Source: Paenibacillus selenitireducens (lineage in GTDB: Bacteria > Bacillota > Bacilli > Paenibacillales > Paenibacillaceae). From it: a stretch of 64,000 nt of DNA. The notes beneath the pieces are model-generated. The model was not told the origin of the DNA, made no database searches, and worked only from the letters and a program-made list of their open reading frames with translations. A program made the position numbers and the translations under genes. The stretch is from assembly GCF_002021565.1 (NCBI RefSeq), contig NZ_MSZX01000002.1, positions 738,554-802,553 of the forward strand. The letters are read 5' to 3'. Below, in pieces: positions 57,601 to 64,000 of this stretch (its first letter is position 1; each line of letters opens with the position of its first letter).

Positions 57601-59174
57601 AGGAAGTTTTATGTAAAGCTTTTTGTGAAATACTAGGGGCAGAGCAAGTTGGAGTTAACGATAACTTTTTTGAATTGGGAGGTGATTCGATAAAATCAAT
57701 ACGAGTGATCTCTAAATTAAGGGTATCTGGGTACGAGGTAACGGTAAGAGACATAATGAAAAAAAATACCGTTCGATTAATTGCACAAGCTATGGTGAAA
57801 ATAGGGCTGAATAGATATAGCCAGGGTGAAATAACGGGAAGAGTCAAACCGACCCCAATTATTATGGATTTTATTAAAAGTAACTATACGGAGCCGTATC
57901 ATTATAATCAGGCAATGATCATGAGACTTGAAAAAAAGACTACAGAGGCAATAAAAAAAACGATTACCGCAGTAGTAAAGCATCATGATATATTACGTTC
58001 GGTGTACCGGGAAAATACTCTTGTAATATTGAGTAAATCACAAAGTAAACTGTATGATTATGAGGAAATAGAGGTGAAAGGCGCTGGATACGTACAGGAA
58101 ATAGAGAAAGAGTGTACACGAATTCAGAGAAGCATAAATCTTGAAGATGGCCCGCTTGTAAAGGCTGCAAAGATAAGTACGGTAAAAGGTGAATATCTGT
58201 TTTTATGTATTCATCATCTGGTAGTAGATGGAGTATCGTGGAGAATACTTATTGAGGATATAATCAGTGGAATAAACCAGGTGGAATCAGGAAGGGAGAT
58301 AAAGCTACCGGAGAAAACGGCATCGTTCAAGGAATGGGCGGAAGCTATAGAAGAATACCGTGGAAGCAAACAACTTGCAAGAGAAAAAGCGTATTGGGAA
58401 GAAGTCACGAATAATCTGAAATACGGGATCATTAAAAATGAAGAAACAGGAGAAGTTGGATATGGAAATATAACAATAGAGTTTGAAAAGAAGATAACGG
58501 AGCAGCTGTTGTATAAATCGGGAAGGGCATATAATACGACAATTAATGATTTACTTTTAGCGGCAATGGGAACAGCGATAAGAAAACTGACAGGGCAGAA
58601 CAAGGTATCTGTAATGCTGGAAGGACACGGAAGAGAAAGAATACACAAAAAAATTGATATAGACAGGACAGTAGGATGGTTTACCAGTGAATACCCTGTG
58701 ATAGTGGAGAGTGGGGGAAATATTGAAGAAGCCATCATAAACACAAAAGAGATGCTACGAAAAGTACCAAACTATGGATTAGGATATGGACTGTTGAAAG
58801 AAGAAGAGGGACAAAGAAAGGCCGGTATATTATTCAACTATATGGGGGAAATGGATGCTGAAAACAAGGGAGGAGGAAGTGTTCCATTACCAGTGGGGCA
58901 AAATGTATCACAAAGAAATCATTATAGTCAACCAATAGAAGTTAACGGAGAAATTGCGAATGGTTATCTAATTTTTAAAATTTCATTCGATAAGAGTAAG
59001 TATTCGACAGAAATGATAGTTAAACTTTCAAATTGGTTCAAAAGATCACTTGATGAAATAGTTGAGCTTTGCGTTTCACACAAGCAAGAACTGAATACAA
59101 TATCTGATATTACTTCAGAAGAGATAACATCAGATGATCTAAGTTTAATTAATTCTTTATATGGTCATCTATAA
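54681..59174 (+). CDS. NRPS 2: C - A(unassigned) - T - E
   Basis: 1497 residues. C domain (about 20-450) with LSPLQEGILYHY and YHHIIMDGW near 153; it follows an E domain, so it should be a DCL type. A domain (about 500-960): YTSGTTGKPKG near 622, YRTGDLARW, DEQVKIRGHRIELGE. T with FFELGGDS near 1001. E domain (about 1050-1490) with HHLVVDGVSWR near 1178. The code read by eye is about DQWSDTTVNK with an unusual LDSTGES segment; I cannot match it to an amino acid. RBS GAGGAG, start ATG 54681. The E domain indicates a D-configured third residue. Confidence 0.92.
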   Translation: MKEGISVKSSIIVNNSIEKVYSLSPLQEGILYHYISGEKKQSYIVQQVYELTSFIDEELMRLSLRLLAKRHNSLRTSIIYENLSVPKIVIVRDKEIEYEMKDLSRLSDCDQQKGIAGVLSSEMERGFNFQKDSLLRVKHLKFSENKHILIWTYHHIIMDGWCTSLVFNDFLRFYTELKQGASFSEIENIIVGELLQTADYSDYIKWLEKQDNNAGMEYWKSLLEDYDENTEILPIGTREFADKQADKAEYRLSEELSNRIVSFANKINVTLNTVIEAAWGVVLQRFSNSNDVIFGKVVSGRNAPIYGIEDILGLFINTIPVRVRTEKNCTVTSLIRDVQKQAIESNDYHYCSLADIQSMTMQGSQLIKTLFTFENFYRHKNEFDEFQSKMIECREYTSYSISVSACLNENILDFGIEFDPNIFSINEINGLLIYIEQTLLKFVENPTLEINKLEIISNEEKAKILGEFNDTYIEYPRDRTVVDLFEAQVKKTPENIAVIYEDEKITYAELDRKANQLAGKLRKLGIKPDDFVVMFTERSIEMIIGIYGILKAGGAYVPIDPEFPEDRIKYMLEDCKPKAVLVHQAEISTKIPIIDLGNKAIYTGTSGNLSKVNTPNDLAYCIYTSGTTGKPKGVLIEHQGLHNLMIAYTELYQLNPSDTVLQVANYIFDQSVWDTFNILTVGGTLCLISRDDVRTPAAIERCCNKNHVTVASFTPAVIRELDPDNYSGLRILDSTGESADPEVLKKWVKGRNVLNTYGPTEITVNSSSYRYSGENIRNIPIGKPVANTKYYVVYGSHSLCGIGIPGELCIAGTGVARGYLNKPELTAEKFVKNPFEEGMMYRTGDLARWLPDGNIEYLGRIDEQVKIRGHRIELGEIENTIRRIEKVNDCAVITKEDDSGDRSLYAYIVSAEAINVLEIREVLENSMPDYMIPAYIAQIESIPLTRSGKLDRRALPHIESRSEREYIAPKTEEEEVLCKAFCEILGAEQVGVNDNFFELGGDSIKSIRVISKLRVSGYEVTVRDIMKKNTVRLIAQAMVKIGLNRYSQGEITGRVKPTPIIMDFIKSNYTEPYHYNQAMIMRLEKKTTEAIKKTITAVVKHHDILRSVYRENTLVILSKSQSKLYDYEEIEVKGAGYVQEIEKECTRIQRSINLEDGPLVKAAKISTVKGEYLFLCIHHLVVDGVSWRILIEDIISGINQVESGREIKLPEKTASFKEWAEAIEEYRGSKQLAREKAYWEEVTNNLKYGIIKNEETGEVGYGNITIEFEKKITEQLLYKSGRAYNTTINDLLLAAMGTAIRKLTGQNKVSVMLEGHGRERIHKKIDIDRTVGWFTSEYPVIVESGGNIEEAIINTKEMLRKVPNYGLGYGLLKEEEGQRKAGILFNYMGEMDAENKGGGSVPLPVGQNVSQRNHYSQPIEVNGEIANGYLIFKISFDKSKYSTEMIVKLSNWFKRSLDEIVELCVSHKQELNTISDITSEEITSDDLSLINSLYGHL

Positions 59175-59811
59175 ACATCAACGCATGCTGATGGCGGCGT
59201 ATACAGAAGTCTATAATCTGAGTTCAAAAGTTACAGTATTGCTAGTTGTAAATTATGTATATTTGGTCAGTCCGTGTAGGGTATTTTTGATATTTTATAA
59301 GAAGAGGAACAATGCTGATATTACGAGATAATGTTAGGACACCATTAGCAATCGAAAGTTACTGAAAGCTAATACGTTTAGAATCCTTTACACTGACGGA
59401 TAACTAAGTTAGATGCAGAAAACATGCTGAATCAGAAAGGGAATAATACCCCCAAAAAAGGATGGCATCGTTCAAGGATCGGAAGCACTAGACGGGTACC
59501 GTAAGTGCAAAATACTTGAAAGAACGTATTGGAATATAATAGTCAATGATCTGAGTTATGGAATGATTAGTAAGAATCTATATTTTGGACGAAATGTTTC
59601 GGAGATAATCTATTTCAAGAATATATAGAATTTAATGAGGAGATTTACAATATTTCTTTTGATAGGACTCGATAATTCAACCATTTTGAATTTGCTGAGT
59701 TATTAGAATGTCACTTAGAAATTTAACTAAGTTTTAAACTTTCTACGTGTTTGGGTAAAAAACAGAGCCCTGCCTTTTAAATTAAATAAGTATTATATTG
59801 GAGGTAATTAT
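59175..59811 (+). pseudogene. Remains of an NRPS module (A and E pieces) before the PhyH gene
   Basis: At about 59308-59400, broken frames give TMLILRDNVRTPLAIES, matching the A-domain stretch LCLISRDDVRTPAAIER of NRPS 2. At about 59460-59580 the DNA matches the E-domain segment encoding KTASFKEWAEAIEEYRGS and AYWEEVTNNLKYGII. Many stops. This is the wreck of another A-T-E module. Confidence 0.75.
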
Positions 59812-60618
59812 ATGTTACTTAGTCAAAAGGATATTAATGACTATAAAGAAAAAGGTTATCTTTTCTTCCCATCTTTTTTATCTAGTCATGAAATTATTCA
59901 ATTAAATACAGAACTTTCTATTTTGATTAAAGAAGAATCAATTAAAGTATATGAAAAAAATGAGAAAACAATAAGATCTTTACATGCTCCAAACTTACAG
60001 AGTGTTGTATTTGATGATCTTCAGAGTGATCCAAGACTACTTGAACCAGCTATGCAATTATTAGAAAGTGAAGTATATGTTCATCAGTATAAAGTTAACT
60101 TAAAAGCTGCATTTGATGGAGATGTATGGAAATGGCATCGGGATTATATCTTCTGGCAAAAAGAAGATGGGCTCCCAAAATCACTTTTGACAAACGTAGT
60201 AGTATATTTAGATGAGGTAACTGAATATAATGGTCCATTGATGTTAATTCCATGCTCTCATAATGTTGAGATGAAAAACAGTAGAGTAAAGGGAGATATA
60301 AATCAAAATAATAATGAAGAATGGTTAAATCATTTAAGTGCAGATTTTAAATATACAATAGATAATAAGGAAATTAAAACGTTAGTAGATTCATATGGAA
60401 TTGTCGCACCAAAAGGTCCTTCTGGTTCAGTATTATTTTTCCATCCAGAACTTGCACATGCTTCTGCTCCAAATCTATCACCATATAATCGGAATATTGC
60501 GATAATTACATATAATAGTATTAGTAATACTCCTATTCAAGAATCCAAGCGTCCAGATTTTCTAGCAAATAAAAATTATTCCCCTCTCAAAGTGAAAATT
60601 ATCGAGAAGGGCAGATAA
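59812..60618 (+). CDS. PhyH-family Fe(II)/2-oxoglutarate dioxygenase
   Basis: 268 residues, RBS TTGGAGG. Iron ligands HxD in WKWHRDYIFWQ (about 109-111) and His in ELAHASAPN (about 216), with the 2-oxoglutarate Arg in YNRNIAI (about 227). The family hydroxylates free or carrier-bound amino acids and other small molecules; some members act in NRPS clusters. Its last codons (GR-stop) run directly into E-domain relic sequence, so the C-terminus may have been set by a recombination junction. More AT-rich than the NRPS genes around it, suggesting later insertion. Confidence 0.88.
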   Translation: MLLSQKDINDYKEKGYLFFPSFLSSHEIIQLNTELSILIKEESIKVYEKNEKTIRSLHAPNLQSVVFDDLQSDPRLLEPAMQLLESEVYVHQYKVNLKAAFDGDVWKWHRDYIFWQKEDGLPKSLLTNVVVYLDEVTEYNGPLMLIPCSHNVEMKNSRVKGDINQNNNEEWLNHLSADFKYTIDNKEIKTLVDSYGIVAPKGPSGSVLFFHPELAHASAPNLSPYNRNIAIITYNSISNTPIQESKRPDFLANKNYSPLKVKIIEKGR

Positions 60619-60780
60619 TACGACAATAATTGATTTACTATTAGTGGCAATAGGAATAGTTAAGAAAAGTTACAGGGCTGAGCAAGTTATCTGTAATGCT
60701 GGCAGGGCACGGAAGAGAAAGAGCACTCAAAAGAATTGACATAGACAACATTAAGTTGGTTTAACAGTCCCTTTTATGGT
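60609..60780 (+). pseudogene. Epimerisation-domain relic after the PhyH gene
   Basis: The DNA from GGGCAGATAATACGACAATA onward parallels the E-domain stretch of NRPS 2 encoding GRAYNTTINDLLLAAMGTAI and LEGHGRERIHKKIDIDRTVG. Frames are broken. It continues the relic seen before the PhyH gene. Confidence 0.8.
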
Positions 60781-61009
60781 TAAAAATGTAATAAAATACA
60801 CAATAATCCATCGAAATACAAAATAGATTACTCTTCTTTAAAATACTCACCCGAAGGAGAGTAGTTCACTCACAATAGATGTTGTTCGAATCCGTTGTAG
60901 ACAAAAAATGGAAAGATGATGGAGAATCTGGCCTAATTTTGCACTTGGTGAGTCCATTTGCGACTCTTATCCGTTAGTTATCATATAAATCATTTCAATG
61001 AAAGATGCT
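60781..61009. other. Non-coding gap
   Basis: Nothing recognised. Confidence 0.4.
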
Positions 61010-61690
61010 TTACCTTTTATCGCTTCTTAGTAGACGGTAATAGGTTTAGATCATATTCGTTGTAGATAAGATTGCGAATCTCTGGTGGGTATTTTAAAAA
61101 TGTAGCAATACCTCTCAGTTTCTTCGGAGCAGCTATATTTGGTGCTTAAGACTTCTTCGAAGCGATTCAACTCCACCAGAGTTGCTTCTTTGATAGCCGT
61201 TTTTCTATATGGTAGAGAGGAAGCTTGTTAGAATATCATATACAATGTTTCCTTTCTTTGAATTGATTGCTTCCAGGAATACGATAGCGTACACGTGCTC
61301 TGTAACGGGCAATAATGTCATTCCTTGTTGAGCGAAAAGATATGAGATTTGAGGCGTTGGAAATGATCGTCAGTATAGGTAGTTCATATGATCATGAAAG
61401 TTTTTTGCATTTACACATTTCCCTATATGCAAATATTCTTCAATACCTGTAAAAATTCTTCCGTGATATGTAGCTCAAACTTGTTGTTGCGATCGCGTGG
61501 AAATGCCGAATACTCACGAATTAACCTTTTCTTGGTTTTGACGTTAGACTGTTGCTAGTTGTCTTATTCTTAATGTCCTGCTTCTAGACCAAGCTCACTG
61601 TCGATTCTAAGCAAACTGGAAATCGTCCACCGTTAGTGGTTAGTTGTTTTCGACAAATGCTGTGCCTTTTTTTTAATCACGCTATTTACG
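61010..61690 (-). pseudogene. IS256-family transposase relic
   Basis: Minus-strand DNA parallels the IS256-like element at 33043-34305 in order: the segment around 61270-61340 matches the stretch encoding the catalytic VVFLDAIHFK region, and the segment around 61480-61560 matches the one encoding QIPRDRNTEFEP. No long open frame remains. It lies upstream of NRPS 3. Confidence 0.7.
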
Positions 61691-61741
61691 TGATCCACTT
61701 TTATTAATCATTAATACAAGCTGATTGGAGGAAGGGATAGG

Positions 61742-64000
61742 ATGGATAGAAATATAGTTAATAGTGCGATTGAAAGGATTTATGCTTTAACGCCGTTGCA
61801 AGAAGGTATGTTGTATCACTATTTGGTAGATAAGGGATCAAAAAGTTATGTAACTCAGGATGTGTATTTAATAGATGGAATAGTAGATGAACAATACATA
61901 AAGAAGGCATTGCATTTTTTGACACAGAAATATTCGGTATTAAGGACAAGCATAATGCATGAAAAAATATCAATGCCAAGACAAGTTGTATTGAAGGAGA
62001 GAGATATTGAGTATGAAAAAATTGATTTATCCGAATCTGATGAAGAAAAGCAAAGTGAAAAAGTAAATAAAATACTATACGATGATATAAACAGGGGATT
62101 TGACATACAAAGAGATTCACTTTTAAGGATTACTTATATCACCTTAAAGAATAAGAGCTACATGGTTTGGACATCCCATCATATTATATTAGATGGCTGG
62201 TCTACCTCGCTTGTTGTCGGAGATTTTAAGAGATATTATGCAAAGTTGAAGAAGGGTAACCGGGCAGCCCAAATAGAAAAAGAAATAGAAGAAGAAAAGA
62301 ACAAAACACCTGAATTTGGAGCTTATGTTAACTGGGCAAAAAGTCAAGATAAAGAGAGTGCAATTGAGTATTGGAAACAATTCACTGGAGATTATGAAAG
62401 TAAAGCAGAAGTACGTCCGATGTTAAAGCCGAAGAAAATAGAAAAACAGGTGGATTCTATCGAATTGGAAATCCCAGAGGAGCTTAGCCAAAGAATCATA
62501 AAGCTAGCTAAAAAAAGCAATGTTACAATAAACAACATAGTGGAGACAGCATGGGGAATATTACTGCAAAAACACAATAACACGGATGATGTTATATTTG
62601 GGAAAGTAGTATCCGGCCGGGAAGCACCACTTAATGGAATAGAAAAGATGGTCGGATTATGTATTAATACTGTACCAGTGCGGGTAAAAACCGATAAGGG
62701 AATGACAATAGAAGAGTTGATAAGGGCACTTAAGGATCAGGGGATCGATGGGAAGAATCACGAGTATTGTTCACTCGCTGAGATACAAAGTGCTACGAAA
62801 CAGAAAAGTGAGTTAATAAAAACACTATTTGTGTTTGAAAACTATTATGTTGACGAAGATAATTTAATTCTCAGTGCAGACAGTCTCAAATTGACTTTAG
62901 TAAAAACAAGGGAACAAACGAATTATGCATTGACTTTTGGAGCGAGAATGATCGGAGCTAAATTGAATTTTGACATCATGTATAATCCAAATGAATATGA
63001 GAGAAATGAAATTGAAAACATTTTAGCGCATATTGAAGTGGTTTTGGGTTTAATTTGTCATAATCCGCAAAAAAAGGTGAATGAGATAGAGGTAATGACT
63101 GAAGCTGAGAAGCTAAAAGTATTTGGCGAGTTCAATAATACAGATTTTGAATATCCAATGAAAAAAACGGTTATAGATTTATTTGAAGAGCAGGTAGAGA
63201 AAACACCAAATAATATAGCTGTAGAGTATGAGGGAGAAGAAATATCCTATTCAGTTTTAAATCGAAAAGCGAATCAACTTGCGAGAAAGTTACGAAAAAT
63301 AGGGGTCAAGCCAGATGATTTTGTTGTGTTGTTAACCGATAAAAGCATCGAAATGGTAATTGGATTACTTGGAATACTGAAAGCGGGCGGAGCATTTGTG
63401 CCAATTGATCCTGATTATCCAGAGGAAAGAATAAGGACAATACTAGATGATTGTAAACCTAAGGGTATTATTACATACAATGCAAAAATTAATACTGAAA
63501 TACCTTTAATTAATCTTGTAGACGAAGGAATATATACTGGAATATCAAGTAATTTAAGTAAAGTAATCACTCAAGAGAATCTTTTTTATTGTATATATAC
63601 ATCAGGAACAACCGGAAAACCAAAAGGAGTTATGCTTGAGCACATAGCAATATATAATTTGATTTTATGTGGTTTTCAATACATTGGAATGTTGCCATTT
63701 TCTCGAGTAGCATGGACAACGAATTTATGTTTTGATGCATCAGCTCATGAAATTTTTTGTACACTTTTAAGTGGTGGAACGGGGTTAATAATAGATAATA
63801 GAATAAAAAAAGAAATAGATTCTTGTGTGAAGAGGCTGAAGGATTTTAATACAGATACAATTTTTACAACACCTTCATATTTCAATACTCTTGTATCGGA
63901 AGATGAGAATTATTTTGCAAATGGTATTAACCAAATCGTATTAGCGGGCGAAGAATTTAAGGTTAATTCAGCAATTAAATTTTCAGAAAATGTAAGGTTT
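61742..64000 (+). CDS. NRPS 3: C - A, continues beyond the window
   Basis: At least 753 residues; no stop before the right edge. Start ATG 61742 after GGAGGAAGGG. C domain (about 8-440) with YALTPLQEGMLYHY and SHHIILDGW near 145; placed after an E domain, so DCL expected. A domain from about 490: LTYxxL-equivalent ISYSVLNRKANQLARKLRK, YTSGTTGKPKGVML near 618, core FDASAHEIF near 660, TTPSYF near 708, VLAGEEFK near 730. The code is incomplete at the edge (begins D-A-H), so no substrate is proposed. Opening sequence resembles NRPS 2. Confidence 0.9.
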   Translation, partial: MDRNIVNSAIERIYALTPLQEGMLYHYLVDKGSKSYVTQDVYLIDGIVDEQYIKKALHFLTQKYSVLRTSIMHEKISMPRQVVLKERDIEYEKIDLSESDEEKQSEKVNKILYDDINRGFDIQRDSLLRITYITLKNKSYMVWTSHHIILDGWSTSLVVGDFKRYYAKLKKGNRAAQIEKEIEEEKNKTPEFGAYVNWAKSQDKESAIEYWKQFTGDYESKAEVRPMLKPKKIEKQVDSIELEIPEELSQRIIKLAKKSNVTINNIVETAWGILLQKHNNTDDVIFGKVVSGREAPLNGIEKMVGLCINTVPVRVKTDKGMTIEELIRALKDQGIDGKNHEYCSLAEIQSATKQKSELIKTLFVFENYYVDEDNLILSADSLKLTLVKTREQTNYALTFGARMIGAKLNFDIMYNPNEYERNEIENILAHIEVVLGLICHNPQKKVNEIEVMTEAEKLKVFGEFNNTDFEYPMKKTVIDLFEEQVEKTPNNIAVEYEGEEISYSVLNRKANQLARKLRKIGVKPDDFVVLLTDKSIEMVIGLLGILKAGGAFVPIDPDYPEERIRTILDDCKPKGIITYNAKINTEIPLINLVDEGIYTGISSNLSKVITQENLFYCIYTSGTTGKPKGVMLEHIAIYNLILCGFQYIGMLPFSRVAWTTNLCFDASAHEIFCTLLSGGTGLIIDNRIKKEIDSCVKRLKDFNTDTIFTTPSYFNTLVSEDENYFANGINQIVLAGEEFKVNSAIKFSENVRF

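Noticed and set aside
1-64000. CRISPR arrays, tRNA or rRNA genes
   Set aside because: No regularly spaced short repeats and no tRNA or rRNA-like stretch was noticed when reading by eye; a tRNA scan would settle this.

Overview
The window looks like a Paenibacillus-type endospore former. The intact sigma-K gene at 34440-35141 carries the Paenibacillus-style pro-sequence, the ribosome-binding sites are strong AGGAGG types, and the base composition is moderate to AT-rich. There are many decayed transposases of the IS256, IS3 and IS1595 families. I see no rRNA, tRNA or CRISPR array.

Region 1 (1-4.25 kb) looks like ordinary chromosome: the end of a TetR regulator, a 6-phosphogluconolactonase-family protein, and an NmrA-type SDR plus membrane protein pair divergent from a MarR regulator. 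Repeated operator-like sites lie in the divergent intergenic region.

Region 2 (about 4.3-35.1 kb) is a pile of accessory segments separated by partial copies of the sporulation gene sigK. Two near-identical truncated copies (4620-4829 and 24757-24966) keep the promoter, RBS and first 66 codons, then stop at the same point. A divergent third fragment lies at 12339-12446, and the last copy (34440-35141) is complete. A large serine recombinase of the SpoIVCA type (22530-24221) lies next to one truncated copy. Remnants of the same right-end gene set lie next to another truncated copy and upstream of the complete gene. The simplest reading is repeated insertion of related elements at sigK codon 66/67, each bringing a replacement sigK promoter and 5' end, so the last insertion always leaves an intact gene. 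The cargo includes a RADAR-like anti-phage operon (RdrA ATPase, RdrB deaminase, membrane protein; 5.6-12.1 kb), an ABC-three-component (ABC-3C)-like defence operon (12.6-16.2 kb), a trio of tyrosine recombinases (RIT-like; 17.3-20.5 kb), a PLP enzyme plus BtrH-like protein pair, and an AraC regulator. A 160-bp repeat occurs twice.

Region 3 (36.6-64.0 kb) is a nonribosomal peptide cluster. It has a BtrH-like protein, a broken methyltransferase, a diaminobutyrate-type aminotransferase, an Asp/Glu racemase-family protein, a free-standing carrier protein, an Sfp-type phosphopantetheinyl transferase, two ABC exporters, a SyrP/TauD-like dioxygenase, three NRPS genes (the last running off the window) and a PhyH-type dioxygenase. 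Read by eye, the adenylation codes suggest Gly, then Asn (epimerised), then an unassigned residue (epimerised), then an incomplete fourth module. The first NRPS begins inside a condensation domain. The PhyH gene sits within the remains of a deleted A-T-E module, so the assembly line has been remodelled recently.
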